The notes: a model not told the origin generated them from the sequence alone. A stretch of 64,000 nt of DNA from Chthoniobacter flavus Ellin428 (GCF_000173075.1 NZ_ABVL01000002.1:545692-609691), one strand, 5' to 3'. Counted from the stretch's first letter, positions 25,843-37,803 are shown. Made by a program: numbers and translations.

Positions 25843-26718
25843 ATGCCCAACCCCTGGACTGGAAAAGGTAACCCTTACACGCGGCAGGAAGTTCGCGATC
25901 GTCTGCAAGCGGCACTCGGGCGCGGAGAGCCGATCATTGCGGCTGGCGCGGGCACCGGCATCAGCGCGAAATTCATCGAGCGCGGCGGAGCGGATCTCAT
26001 CATCATTTACAATTCCGGCCGCTTCCGCATGAGCGGTCACGGTTCGACCTGCGGGCTCATGGCCTATGACGACGCGAACCAGGTAGCCATGGACATCGGC
26101 GAGTATGAAGTGCTGCCCGTGGTGGAAGAGATTCCCGTCATCTGCGGCGTGCACGCCACCGACCCCCGCCGGCGCATGTGGCACTGGCTGGGCAAAGTCA
26201 AGGACATGGGTTTCAGCGGGGTGAACAACTTCCCCACCCACACCATCGTGGACGGACATTTCCGCCAAGTGCTCGAGGAGACGGGCATGAGCGTGAAGAA
26301 AGAGATCGAGATGATCGGCCTCGCCCGTCGCATGGATCTTTTCACCATCGTTTATGTGGCCACGGCGGAGGAAGCGAAGGCCATGGCCGATGTCGGCGCG
26401 GATGCGATCATCGCCCACGTCGGAACGACCATCGGCGGCTCGATCGGCGTGACCGGCGCGGTGTGCTCGATGGACGACGCCGTGGAGCGCACACAAAAGA
26501 TTATCGATGGGGCGCGTTCCACAGGACGCAAGGACATCTTTTTCCTGAGCCACGGTGGCCCCATCGCCACGCCCGACGACGCGGCTTATGTGAACAAACA
26601 CACCGACTGCGTGGGCTTCGTCGGCGCCAGTTCGCTTGAGCGGCTCGGCGTGGAAGGGCCGCTGGTGGAATTGACCCGGCGATTCAAGAAAATCCCCGCC
26701 CCAGCGGCGCAGCGCTGA
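25843..26718 (+). CDS. Phosphoenolpyruvate hydrolase family TIM-barrel protein
   Basis: 291 aa from ATG 25843 (MPNPWTGKGNPYTR); the longer open frame would include repeat sequence. It is a TIM barrel of the PEP-hydrolase-like family (TIM-barrel signal-transduction protein group): GAGTGISAKFIERGGADLIIIYNSGRFR in the first strands, VVEEIPVICGVHATDPRRRMWHW, GFSGVNNFPTHTIVDG, GADAIIAHVGTTIGGSIG and IFFLSHGGPIATPDDA near the C terminus. Homologues occur as single genes or with Tm-1-like proteins. Its reaction is not established and the name only reflects the family. Both flanks are repeat-bearing spacers, so it is a single-gene unit. Confidence 0.82.
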   Translation: MPNPWTGKGNPYTRQEVRDRLQAALGRGEPIIAAGAGTGISAKFIERGGADLIIIYNSGRFRMSGHGSTCGLMAYDDANQVAMDIGEYEVLPVVEEIPVICGVHATDPRRRMWHWLGKVKDMGFSGVNNFPTHTIVDGHFRQVLEETGMSVKKEIEMIGLARRMDLFTIVYVATAEEAKAMADVGADAIIAHVGTTIGGSIGVTGAVCSMDDAVERTQKIIDGARSTGRKDIFFLSHGGPIATPDDAAYVNKHTDCVGFVGASSLERLGVEGPLVELTRRFKKIPAPAAQR

Positions 26719-26776
26719 GGACTAGGCGACGCCGTCGCGGTGTTTGCCCGGGATCACCGAAGCCGGCGGTGGGACT

Positions 26777-26859
26777 CAGTAATCAGTAATCAATAATCAA
26801 GTGATCAGAACGGCCTCGGCACGCCCCGACTGATTACTGCCCAGTAAATACTGGTTACT
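26777..26859. repeat. Heptad inverted repeat, family A copy 2
   Basis: Left arm 26777-26808 (AGTAATC-type heptads, degenerate toward the loop) and right arm 26830-26859 (GATTACTG...CTGGTTACT). It is less perfect than copy 1. The rest of the 26719-27060 spacer has no gene. Confidence 0.75.
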
Positions 26860-27060
26860 TTTGCCGCACTTCCAGCGTGGGACAAATAGGACCAATGGGA
26901 ACAAATGAGTCCGTTTGACCCAGTCGATTTCCTTTCCCATAAATCCCCCAAACCGGGAAAAACATTATCGCTCGGTGTTCCACAGGGCGGCATGCCATCG
27001 AACTTTTACCCAAGGCGGACTTGACGATCTACTCTGTTGACACCACTCTCCCGCAGTTTC

Positions 27061-30000
27061 ATGCCCAGAGTCCCATCCCAGAAGAAGCGGCCGGTCATTC
27101 TCGCCTCCTCCGTCGCCGTCCTGTTGAGCCTCGGTTTTTTCCTGAGCGCCCAGAGGGCCGCCGCAGATGAATACTGGGACGGCACCCTCATCGAGGGTAG
27201 TACCGTCGTCGTGGGAAGCACCGTGCCAAATGGCAAGGGCGGCGGTGGGTCTTGGGATGCGACATCGACGAATTGGGTCGACGCGACGGGGAATAATCCG
27301 AAGGTTTACGATCCGAACCAACTGGCCATCTTCTCGACCATCGGCGGCTCGATCACGGTAGGAGACAACCTGACTTTCACCGCGCTGCGCTTCGACGCGG
27401 ACCAGTATACCATCAGCACCAGCCCCTTCTTCACCTCGACCGGAACGGTGGCTACTCTGGCGCCTATCGGAACGGCCACTATCACCGCGACGGCCGGCAC
27501 CAACGTGACGTTCAACGTGCAATTGGTCGGGACTGGCGGAATCTCGGTGCAGGGGGCCGGCACCGTCGCATTGTCGGACGATATCAATTTCAACACGTAT
27601 TCCGGCGGCACGACGGTGACCAATGGTGGGACGCTTTACATCAACAACAATTCGGCGATTGGAACGGGGAAGCTCACCATTGCCGGGAACGGCGTGACGA
27701 TTGGTACTCAATCAGAAGGGACGACCATCGCCAATCCAATCACGGTCACCGCGAATTCTTTCAACGTCACCAATACCGGCGGTGCGCGGGATATTACCTT
27801 TAATGGGGTAATCGATCTCACGGGCGCGACGCGAACCATCGTCGGCACCGTGAAGCAGGAACAGGTGCACTTCGGCACCGGCGGGATCGGCGTCGCTACA
27901 GAGACGGCCGGTCTCACACTCACCACCAGCCTCACCGGCACCGGCAATTACGTGGCCTTCATCATGGACCCGGGTAACACGAATAATTACAAGGGCCTCA
28001 CAACCATCACCAACGGTGCCTTCCTCGTCTTCGAAGGCAACACGGCGGATGGAGCGATTAAGGGTGACGTTGATATTGAGGGGAATGGTGTGGTTGATTA
28101 CCTCGGTCACGACGGCATCCCCGCGGGCCCGCAAATCGTCAACACGGCGACGGTCACCGTAAATAGCCGTGGCAACACGGCAGCAGGTGAAGCCTTCGAA
28201 GGATTCGATATGTTCACCAGCCAAGGTGACACCATTGGTACGCTAAACGGATCAGGCACGGTGGGTCTATCGGCGGCGAATTTGACAGTAGGTGCCGGCA
28301 ATTTCAGCGGCCAGATCACCAACGGCCTGCACTCGGGAGTCAGCCTCACCAGCACCGCACAGGGTGGCCTCATCAAAGTGGGCAGTAGTACTACTCTCAC
28401 TCTCAGCGGGGCCAACAACTACGTGGGCAATACCGTGATCGAAGGCGGCACGCTGCAAGCCGGCGCCGCCAATACTTTCGCGAGATTTTCGGGTGTCACC
28501 TTCGCCACGGGCGGGACGCTCGATCTGAACAACTTTGACCAGACAGTCGGCTCGATCGGCGACGGTCCCAGTAGCGGCATCGGCACCATCAGTCTGGGCA
28601 CAGCCACACTGACCACCGGTCGCGACAACACCTCGACGACCTTTTCCGGTGGGATCAATGGAGCGGGCGGCCTGACGAAGGTCGGAACCGGAGTGCTAAC
28701 CTTGGCGGGCACGAGTACTTACACCGGTACGACCGCAATCAATGGCGGCACCTTGATCCTGGCTCCCACAACGAGCGGCACTCCGTTGCTCGATCTCAAT
28801 TCGGCGCTGTCCCTCGGGGGAGGCACGTTCCAGCTCACGGGCATCTCGGGAAACTCGACGGGGCAAACGCTCAGCGGCCTGGCGATCACCGGCGGAAACA
28901 ATGTCATCGCGGTCAATGGCAATTTGGGGACCAGCACGATTCTCGATCTACGTGGCTCAGGCAGTTCGCTGGGAATCACCCGCAATGCGGGTGTCGTGGA
29001 TTTTCGAACTACTTCCGGCACCTTGGGAGTGGATGTCGAAATCCAGGCCCACCAAGGCAATGACTCGACCGGCATTCTCGGTGCTTGGGCCACGGTCAAC
29101 AACGGCGCGGCCTTGGCGGCCAACGACGGCGCGGACAATATCGTCGCCTACAACAACTACCACGATGTCGATCAGACCTTTACCATCGCCGACGATGCAT
29201 CGTCGAATCTCCGCATCAATACAGACAGCGGCGGCACAACCAGCAACGTCATTAGTCCGGGGACGACGAACCTCAACACGCTGACTCAAAACGTCGCCAG
29301 TCTCTCGACCGTGGATACTTCGCCGGGCACACTGCGGATGGGTAGCGTGACTGGCGTGGGTGGCATTTTCATTACTCCCACGGGCGGCAATCTGACGATC
29401 GGCACTGCTGCCGGCAGTGGCAATCTGACCGCGGGAGGTGGTGCGACCCCCAATGGAGAGCTCATTCTCGAGAACAACAACACCAGTACCTCGACCGTCC
29501 TGCTGATCAACTCGACAGTGACAGACAACGGTTCGGGCTCAGTCTCTGTGACTGTTGCCGGGCCCGGCATCACCGCTCTCGCCAGCGGGGGCAACAGCTA
29601 CACGGGAACGACGACGATCTTGAACGGCACACTGCGGACCGACACAGCCGGCGCCATCCCCGGCACCTCCGCAGTGTTCATCGATAAGCAGGGAACGCTG
29701 AACCTGAATAGCATTTCACAGAACCTCGCCTCGATCGCCGATGGAGCGAGCGGCGGCGGCACCATCAATCTCGGTTCGGCCACGTTGACCGTGGGGAGTA
29801 GCAATACCGACACGACCTTTTCCGGAACAATCGAAGGCGCCGGTTCCCTCACGAAAGCCGGCACGGGCGCGCTTACTCTCTCGGGCACATCGAGCAGTTA
29901 TTCGGGCGGGACGACCCTGCAGAGCGGGCACCCTCTTTGTCAATGGCAGTCCCGTGGATGGCTCGGCCGCTCCTATCAATGGCGGATCGCTAACCATCAT

Positions 30001-33000
30001 GGGTGGGACAACGCTCGGCACGACCTTGGAAACCGCCCTCGGCTCTTCCGGCACGACAATCTCCAGTCACATCTTCGTCCAGGGCGACTTCTCCATCGCA
30101 ACCAACGTCGATGCGGCCAATATACACGCGCAGAATATCACTCTGAGCGGCCAAATGGATCTCGGAAATGCCGTGCGAACGATCACCGGTACAACTCCGG
30201 GAGGCACGATTCATCTGGCCGGACTGATCGCGGATGGTGGCGGCGTTGGAGCCGGCGGAATTATCTTCAATGCCACTGGCGGCCCCGCGGTGTTCTCCGA
30301 AGAGGGAACCACTGCGAATACTTACACTGGCCCAACGACCGTGAATAGTGGTGCCGTCCTTATTCTGGACCGATTTACGACCGACTTCAGTGGCAATGAA
30401 ATCGGCTTTATCACCGTCCCGGGCGACTTGGATATTACAGCTAATGGCGTGGTGCTGACGTCGGCCATAAACCAGTTTGCCTCGACGTCGAACGTCCACG
30501 TTGAAAGCACCGGAAGCACCCTCAACGGAGTGGCACTACCAGGTCTGGAACTGGCCAATAATAGCCAGACCATCAGCGCCCTGACCGGCGCAGGAACCGT
30601 TGAGCTGGGCACTGCCACTTTGACCATTACGGTGGGCAGCACTTTCGACGGTGTCATCAGCGACGGCTCCTTCGGCACCGGCGGTAATCTTACGTTCAAC
30701 GCGCCCACCACTGCAGCGAATTCGACGCTAATTCTGAACGGACAGAGCACTTATACTGGCGTTACTACGATCGCGAATGGCGAGATCCAACTCGGCACGG
30801 CCAATGCCCTGCCCACCGTGACCGGTTTGGTGGTGAGCGCGGCAACCGACCTAACGCACCCCGGTGGCATTATCGACCTCGCGGGCCACAACCAAAAGGT
30901 GGGAGCAATTTTTGGCGGTGGTCAAATTCAACTGAATGGTGGTGCGACGTTGACTACGGGCGGTGTTGATTTCAACCAGGTGTCGAATTTTAGCGGCGTC
31001 ATTTCGGGTGATGGCGGGCTCGTGAAAGTAGGCCCTCAGACATTGCAATTGAGGGGTGCGAATACCTATACCGGCCCTACGACCGTCAATGGCGGCACGC
31101 TCGATATTTTCGGATCGGGGGTCAGTGCAACTACCGTCAATACCGGCGCTTTCCTCGATCTCGAATCGGGAGGCTCGATCAATACCACGGCCACTCCCGG
31201 CCAGACGGCCGTCACGCTCGGTCGTGCGGCCAGCTTCAGCACAGTCGGCACCGTGCAAGCCTCGGGAGCCGGCTCGATCGGTGTCTTGATGACCGAGGCT
31301 TCCGCGGGTCTCGCCAATTTTAGTGGCGGCGTGATTACCGCCAACACCGGCATCAAGGTGACCAACCCGGGCGGCATCGATAGCATCATCAACGCCGGCA
31401 TCCTTACCGGCACCGGTGGAGTCGCTGTCGATGCCCGGACGAGCGCGGGCGTATCTTTCCTCAATGCGGGCACGGTCAATGGCTCGGTCCTCCTCGGCAA
31501 TGGCAACAACACCGTCACCTTGGTGACCAATTCTTCCAACCCGTCGGCAATTGTCGGTGGCTCCGGAACTGACATTCTGCGTCTCGTCGGCGGTGACAGC
31601 AATTCGCTGAATCTCAGCACCCTCACCGGTCTGGATGAACTCGACAAACTGGGCGGCGGCCTGTGGACCCTCACTGGCACGGGGAGTTTTCCGAATGGCA
31701 CGACCATCAACTCCGGCACGATCAATCTGGTCGGCAATCTCGTCAGCAATACACTCATCCAATCCGATGGACTCCTCGCCGGCACCGGCACCGTAACCGG
31801 CAACCTGACCAACTTTGGCGTGGTCTCGCCGGGCCTGGCGATCGGCATCGTTTTTCCGGACAGCACCGTGGGCACGCTCACCGTGCGCGGCAATTATACG
31901 CAGGCTTCCGGCGGCGCCCTGCTGATCCAGAGCGGCGGCGTGAACAACACGGATCGTCTGGCCATCTCTGGCCGCGCACAATTGGACGGCACGTTGGCCG
32001 TGGAAAAGGTCGGCAAGGGACTGCGACTCAAGCTGGGCCAGCAGGTCGCCTTCCTCACGGCGGGTGGCGGCGTGAATGGCAAGTTCGCCAACATCATCCT
32101 TCCGGCTCCCGTTCCCAGCGATACCATCATCGTTCCCGAGGTGGTGTATGAAGAGAATCAGGTCGTTCTGGAAGGCACGCGCGGCTCGTTTGTCGCAGTC
32201 GACAATACGGTGCGGCTCACCTACAACGAAAAACAGGCGGCTGGCGCCCTCGATTCCGCGGACGACAACAGAGCCAACCGGAAACTCATCAACTTCCTCG
32301 AAACGAAACGTCTCGCTGATCTTCCGGAGCAGCTTGACCGGATCGCGCCCGAGGAAATCGCTTCGGTTTACCGCATCGGCGTCTCGCTCGCAAATGTGCA
32401 GACAAACAACGTGCAGCGGCGCACCGCCGACTTGCGCGCCGGCGCGACCGGGTTCAGTGCGACGGATTTCCAAGTGAACGGCGGCGGCAACAATACCGGC
32501 GGCCTCATGGGCGCGAATGGCCCGGGCGGCGTGGAGGGCAAGACGGTTAATCCGCAAGCGCCCGACGAGCACTTGGGTGCTTTCATCAAGGGCATCGGTG
32601 ATTTCGCCCACGTCGGTGATACCGGCAACGCACGCGGCTACGACATGAACACCGGCGGCGTCACCGTGGGAGCGGACTACCGGCTCTCGAACCGGCTCGC
32701 CGTGGGTGTCACCGCGGGTTACACCGGCACGGTCGCCGATCTCACTGGCAGTGGGCGCGTCTTCGTCAATGGCGGCAAGACCGGCGTTTACGGGACGTAT
32801 TTCGACAAAGGCTTTTATGCGGACGCAGCGGTCACCGCCGGGGTGAACAACTACGCCACCAAGCGCGACTCGGTGCAGGGCGACGCTTTCGGCCACACCC
32901 AAGGCAGCGAAGTGGATATCCTCGTCGACACGGGTTACGACTGGCGCCTGGATGGGCTCACCATCGGCCCCACGGCAAGCTTCCAATACACCTATCTGGG

Positions 33001-33382
33001 CATGGATGGTTTCACCGAGCACGGTTCGCTCGCGCCGCTGACTTACCTCGACCAGCATCAGTCTTCGATTCGCTCTTCCTTCGGCATGCACGCCTCCTAC
33101 GACTGGAAAGTCGGCGCCGTGATCGTGCGCCCCGAATTAATGCTCTCCTGGCAGCATGAGTACGGCGACCGCAGCTATTCGATTGATTCGAGGCTGGCCG
33201 GTGGCAGTTCCGTGTTCTCCGTGGCCGATTCGCAGATCGGTCGCGACAGCCTGCTCCTTGGCGCCGGCGTTTCCGTGTTGTGGAACCCGCGCACGTCGAC
33301 CTTCCTGTATTACGACGCGGATCTGCTGCAAAAGGAATACAACTCGCAGAGCGTGAGCGGCGGGTTGCGGATGAATTTCTAA
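27061..33382 (+). CDS. Giant PATR-repeat autotransporter, frame broken once as read
   Basis: About 2106 aa once a single extra G in the GGG at 29936-29938 is removed; the two halves then join as ...TLQSG-TLFVNGSPVDGS. The start is ATG 27061 with a signal peptide ending SAQRAAA. The passenger is a long right-handed beta-helix made of autotransporter-associated repeats (pattern GAGGLTKVGTGVLTLAG-x-STYTGTT-x-INGGTL). Residues about 1830-2106 are the autotransporter beta-barrel: GVTAGYTGTVADLTG, GVYGTYFDKGFYADAAV, SFGMHASYDWKVG and a final Phe for outer-membrane assembly. It is a type Va secretion surface protein, of unknown ligand. An open frame covering the passenger alone is not a separate gene. 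Confidence 0.88.
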
Positions 33383-33455
33383 AGCGGATCTTCCGTGATT
33401 CTGCCGCAATCATTTGCTTGCGCGTGGCGCGCTGGGCTCGTTCGATCATGGGTGT

Positions 33456-35558
33456 ATGAGATTCCCCTGCCCCTCCAGCTTTGCCACCGCCTTGTTCCTC
33501 AGCGCCATCGTCGCCCGCGCTGAAGTCGTCGAATCCGACGTCGTCATCTTTGGCGGCACTTCCGGCGGAGTGGCCGCGGCGGTCCAGGCGCACCGCATGG
33601 GCAAGACCGCGGTCATCGCGGAATGGACGCCGCATCTCGGTGGACTGACCACTGGCGGCCTCGGCGCCACCGACATCGGCAACAAAGGCGCGATCGGCGG
33701 CATCGCCCGCGAATTTTACGAACAGATTGCCGAGCATTACACCAAACCCGAGGCGTGGACCTGGCAGAAACCCCAGGCGCAGGACGTGAAGCACGAAAAG
33801 TCGAAGGATCCGCTCGAGGAGAAAACCGGCCGCCTGACGAAATGGACCTTCGAGCCGCACGTGGCGATGGACATCTACAAAAAGTGGCTCGCGGATGCGG
33901 GAGTGAAAGTCTATCTCGGCGAGAAATTGAAGAGTGTGAAGATGGACGGCCAGCACATCGTCGAGTTCACGACCGAGAGCGGCGACACCTTTCGCGGGAA
34001 GATGTTCATCGATGCCAGTTACGAGGGCGATCTCATGGCCAGGGCCGGCGTGAGTTATCACGTGGGACGCGAGGCCAACACGGAATTCAACGAAACGCTC
34101 AACGGTTTCCGCGAGAAAACCCCGCAGCACCAGTTCACCGTCGACGTCGATCCGTATCTCACACCCGGCGATCCCAAGAGCGGCCTGCTGCCCTTCATCC
34201 AGGAAAACGCCAACGAAAAACCCGGCGCCGGCGACAAGCGCGTGCAGGCTTACAACTTCCGCCTCTGCATGACGCGCACGAAGGAAAACCTGGTGCCGTG
34301 GAGCGAGCTCAAGCCGGCGAATTACGACGAGAAAAATTACGAATTGCTCGGCCGTTTCATCGATGCGCTGGAGAAATCGGGCAAGCCGCCGACCGGCCTG
34401 TTCATGGGGCCGACACCGATGCCGAATGACAAGACCGACACGAATAACGCCGGCGCCTTCAGCACGGATTTCATCGGCGAAAATTACGCCTATCCCAACG
34501 CCGACTATCCCGAGCGCGAACGCATCACCCAGGCGCACGCCGACTACATCAAGGGCATGCTCTATTTCCTCTCCAGCAGCCAGCGTGTCCCGCAGCACGT
34601 GCGCGATACCGTGAACCACTGGGGTCTGGCGAAAGATGAATTCACCGAGAACGGCCATTTCCCGACCGCGCTCTACGTCCGCGAAGGGCGCCGCATGATG
34701 TCCGACTACGTGATGACCGAGGCCAACTGCCGCTGGCAGAAGAAAGCCGAGGACCCGGTTGCGCTCGGCGCTTACAACATGGACTCGCACAACTGTCAGC
34801 GCATCGTGCAGAACGGTTTCGTGCGCAACGAAGGCGACGTGGAAGTCGGCGTGGCCGGCCCGTATCCGGTCTCGTATCGCTCCATCGTCCCCAAGGCCGG
34901 CCAGGCGGAAAATCTGCTCGTGCCGGTGTGTCTCTCGGCCACGCACATCGCCTACGGCAGCATCCGCATGGAGCCCGTCTTCATGATCCTCGGCCAAAGC
35001 GCCGCGACCGCGGCCTGTCTCGCGATTGACGCCAAGGTCACTGTCCAAAAACTCGATTACGCCCCCCTGCGGACGCAACTCGACAAGGATCACCAGATCC
35101 TCGAATGGACGGGCCCGGCACATCACATGATTCCGCCACCGCCGAAGCTCGACGGAATCGTTCTCGATGATACCGACGGCCAGAGGGGCGGTGAATGGAC
35201 GCAGGGCAGCATCAATGGTTCGCAGCGCGTCGGCGACGGCTACATCCACGACCAGAATCAAAACAAAGGCGCGCTCAGCGTGCACTGGACGCCCGACATC
35301 CCCATCGCCGGCAATTACGAAATCATCTTTCACTTCCCGCCGAATGGGAACCGCGCGAAGAACGTTCCCGTCACCATCTCGATCAAGGGTGGTGAATCGA
35401 AGACCATCAAAGTCAACGAGCAGGACCAGAGCGGCCAGCAGTCGCTCGGCGTCTTTGCGCTGCCCATCGGCCACAACACCACGATCTCCGTGAGCAACGC
35501 CGAGACAGACGGCTTCGTTGTCGTCGATGGCGTGCAACTTCTGCGCGTACGCCAATAG
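33456..35558 (+). CDS. Exported FAD-dependent oxidoreductase with golvesin-like C-terminal domain
   Basis: 700 aa from ATG 33456, with a signal peptide (MRFPCPSSFATALFLSAIVARA). An FAD_oxidored Rossmann motif SDVVIFGGTSGGVAAAVQAHRMG and GGLTTGGLGATD follow the first strand; FIDASYEGDLMARAGV and YRSIVPKAGQAENLLVPVCLSATH...GQSAATAA are the usual downstream FAD/substrate blocks of this family (also found fused to xanthan lyase domains). Residues about 580-700 are a beta-sandwich like the golvesin/Xly carbohydrate-binding domain, ending ISVSNAETDGFVVVDGVQLL. It probably oxidises or binds a sugar outside the cytoplasm. A paralogue of very similar sequence follows directly. Confidence 0.85.
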   Translation: MRFPCPSSFATALFLSAIVARAEVVESDVVIFGGTSGGVAAAVQAHRMGKTAVIAEWTPHLGGLTTGGLGATDIGNKGAIGGIAREFYEQIAEHYTKPEAWTWQKPQAQDVKHEKSKDPLEEKTGRLTKWTFEPHVAMDIYKKWLADAGVKVYLGEKLKSVKMDGQHIVEFTTESGDTFRGKMFIDASYEGDLMARAGVSYHVGREANTEFNETLNGFREKTPQHQFTVDVDPYLTPGDPKSGLLPFIQENANEKPGAGDKRVQAYNFRLCMTRTKENLVPWSELKPANYDEKNYELLGRFIDALEKSGKPPTGLFMGPTPMPNDKTDTNNAGAFSTDFIGENYAYPNADYPERERITQAHADYIKGMLYFLSSSQRVPQHVRDTVNHWGLAKDEFTENGHFPTALYVREGRRMMSDYVMTEANCRWQKKAEDPVALGAYNMDSHNCQRIVQNGFVRNEGDVEVGVAGPYPVSYRSIVPKAGQAENLLVPVCLSATHIAYGSIRMEPVFMILGQSAATAACLAIDAKVTVQKLDYAPLRTQLDKDHQILEWTGPAHHMIPPPPKLDGIVLDDTDGQRGGEWTQGSINGSQRVGDGYIHDQNQNKGALSVHWTPDIPIAGNYEIIFHFPPNGNRAKNVPVTISIKGGESKTIKVNEQDQSGQQSLGVFALPIGHNTTISVSNAETDGFVVVDGVQLLRVRQ

Positions 35559-35618
35559 GTTCCGTCGGACCTGCCGGTAACTACAGCTTCGTTTAAAGGG
35601 CTTTAAACATGGCTCAAA

Positions 35619-35644
35619 TCCGCCACATTTGGGCGGAGTTTTTG
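35619..35644 (+). terminator. Probable terminator after first FAD oxidoreductase
   Basis: A 6-bp stem TCCGCC (35619-35624)/GGCGGA (35632-35637) with a 7-nt loop is followed by GTTTTT. It lies 60 bp after the stop of the first oxidoreductase and before its paralogue. An 8-bp palindrome GTTTAAAG-GG-CTTTAAAC is at 35591-35608 just upstream. Confidence 0.6.
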
Positions 35645-35697
35645 TCATGCGGTTGTCATCCTTGCTTGCACGGGACGTGCTAGCATTCACGGGCTCT

Positions 35698-37803
35698 ATG
35701 AGATTTCCCTTCCCTGTCGGCTTTGCCGCCGCCTTGTTTTTCAGCGCCGTTGTCGCCCACGCTGAGGACATTCAAGCCGATGTCGTGATCTTTGGCGGTA
35801 CTTCGGCCGGCGTCGCTGCCGCGGTGCAGGCGCATCGCATGGGCAAGACGGTGGTCATCGCCGAGTGGACGAAGCATCTCGGCGGACTCACCACCGGCGG
35901 ACTCGGCGCCACGGAAATTAGCAACAAGGCCGCGATCGGCGGCATCGCCCGCGAATTCTACGAGCAGATCGCCACGCATTACGCCCGGGCCGACGCGTGG
36001 AAATGGCAGAAACCCGATTTGCAGGATCCGAAGAACGAAAAATCGAAGGATACCATCGCGGAGAAAAACGGACGCCCGACGAGGTGGACCTTCGAGCCGC
36101 ATGTGGCCATGGACATCTACACGAAGTGGCTCGCCGATGCGAAGGTGAAGGTCAAGCTCGGCGAAAAGTTGAAGAGCGTGAAAAAGGAGGGCACACACAT
36201 CGTCGAGTTCACCACCGAAAGCGGTAACACCTATCGCGGGAAGATGTTCATCGATGCCAGCTACGAGGGCGATCTCATGGCCAAGTCCGGCGTGAGCTAC
36301 CATTTGGGTCGCGAGGCCAATTCCGATTTCGGCGAGACACTCAACGGCTTCCGCGAAAAGACGCCGACCCACCAATTCGAAGCCGACGTCGATCCCTACT
36401 ACACGCCCGGCGACCCCAAGAGCGGCCTGCTGCCCTTCATCCAGAAAAGCGCCACGGAAAACCCCGGCGAGGGCGACAATCGCATCCAGGCCTACGGTCT
36501 GCGCCTTTGCATGACACAGGTGAAGGAAAACATGGTGCCGTGCAGCGAGCTCAAGCCGACGATCTACAACGAGCGGGAGTACGAGCTGCTCGCCCGTTAT
36601 ATCGAAGCGCTGGAAAAAGCCGGCAAGCCGCTGACTGGCATTTTCATGAGTCCGACGCCCATCCCGAACGGCAAGACCGACACGGACAGCAACGGGGCGA
36701 TCAGCATCGATTTGGTCGGCGACAATTACGGCTACCCCCTGACCGACTACGCTACACGCGAGGGCATCATCCATACCCACCTCGCCTATACCAAAGGCCT
36801 GCTCTATTTCCTCGCGACCAGCCCGCACGTGCCGCAACACGTGCGCGATGAGGTCAACAAATGGGGTCTGGCCAAGGATGAATTCACCGACAACGGTCAT
36901 TTGCCGACTCAGCTCTACGTCCGCGAATCGCGACGCATGATTTCCGATTACGTGATGACCGAGGCCGATTGCCGCTGGCAGCGCCAGGCCATGGACGCGG
37001 TGGCGCTCGCTGCTTCCGACATCGAATCGCACCACTGTCAACGCATTGTGCAGAACGGCTTCGTCCGCAACGAAGGCGACGTGAAGGTCCCCGCAGCCGC
37101 GCCTTTTCCGATTGCCTATCGCTCCATCGTCCCGAAATCCGGGCAGATAGATAATCTGTTCGTGCCGGTCTGCCTTTCCGCCAGCCACATAGCCTGCGGC
37201 AGCGTCCGTGCCGAGCCCGTCTTGATGGCCCTGGGTCAGAGCGCCGCCACGGCGGCCAGCATCGCCATCGATAAGAAAGTCACCGTGCAAAAGGTGCCCT
37301 ACGGCGCCCTGCGCAGCCAGCTCGACAAGGATCAACAGATCGTCGTCTGGACCGGCGCGGTGCATCACGAGGCCGCGCCCGCGCCAGAGCAGCTCGATGG
37401 CATTGTCCTCGACGACACCGACGCGCACAAGACCGGCGAATGGGGCGCCGGGGGCCTGACCAACGTGCCGCATGTTGGCAAGGGTTACATCCACGATGGA
37501 AACGGCGCCAAGGGCAAGCTCAGTGTGGAATGGACGCCGGAGATTCCGATCGCCGGCTATTACGAAATCATCTTCCACTTCATTCCCAATGATGGCCGCG
37601 CGCACAACGTCCCCGTCACCGTCACGATCAAGGGCGGCGAATCGCGAACCTTGAAAGTCAACGAGCGGGACCAGACCGGGCACCAGTCGCTCGGGCTGTT
37701 CGACCTTCCGACCGGGCGAAACACCTCGATCATCGTGTCGAACGCCGGCACGGACGGCCACGTCACCGTCGACGGCTTGCAGATTTTGCGGGTGCGCAAC
37801 TAA
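35698..37803 (+). CDS. Exported FAD-dependent oxidoreductase, tandem paralogue
   Basis: 701 aa from ATG 35698 (signal peptide MRFPFPVGFAAALFFSAVVAHA). It matches the preceding gene along its full length: the Rossmann segment ADVVIFGGTSAGVAAAVQAHRMG, GGLTTGGLGATE, FIDASYEGDLMAKSGVSYH, and the C-terminal golvesin-like sandwich ending DGHVTVDGLQILRV. The two genes clearly arose by tandem duplication, though the codon-level divergence is more than recent. The cofactor is FAD; the substrate is not known. No terminator is evident after it. Confidence 0.85.
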   Translation: MRFPFPVGFAAALFFSAVVAHAEDIQADVVIFGGTSAGVAAAVQAHRMGKTVVIAEWTKHLGGLTTGGLGATEISNKAAIGGIAREFYEQIATHYARADAWKWQKPDLQDPKNEKSKDTIAEKNGRPTRWTFEPHVAMDIYTKWLADAKVKVKLGEKLKSVKKEGTHIVEFTTESGNTYRGKMFIDASYEGDLMAKSGVSYHLGREANSDFGETLNGFREKTPTHQFEADVDPYYTPGDPKSGLLPFIQKSATENPGEGDNRIQAYGLRLCMTQVKENMVPCSELKPTIYNEREYELLARYIEALEKAGKPLTGIFMSPTPIPNGKTDTDSNGAISIDLVGDNYGYPLTDYATREGIIHTHLAYTKGLLYFLATSPHVPQHVRDEVNKWGLAKDEFTDNGHLPTQLYVRESRRMISDYVMTEADCRWQRQAMDAVALAASDIESHHCQRIVQNGFVRNEGDVKVPAAAPFPIAYRSIVPKSGQIDNLFVPVCLSASHIACGSVRAEPVLMALGQSAATAASIAIDKKVTVQKVPYGALRSQLDKDQQIVVWTGAVHHEAAPAPEQLDGIVLDDTDAHKTGEWGAGGLTNVPHVGKGYIHDGNGAKGKLSVEWTPEIPIAGYYEIIFHFIPNDGRAHNVPVTVTIKGGESRTLKVNERDQTGHQSLGLFDLPTGRNTSIIVSNAGTDGHVTVDGLQILRVRN

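Noticed and set aside
30851..33091. 746-aa minus-strand open frame opposite the autotransporter
   Set aside because: It is antisense of the repetitive passenger and barrel; no motifs seen.
29954..33382. Separate 1142-aa autotransporter gene starting at 29954
   Set aside because: The frame continues the passenger repeats of the upstream 27061 frame after one extra G; there is no signal peptide at 29954.
33012..35771. 919-aa minus-strand open frame opposite the first FAD oxidoreductase
   Set aside because: It covers two genes and a spacer and has no recognisable domain.
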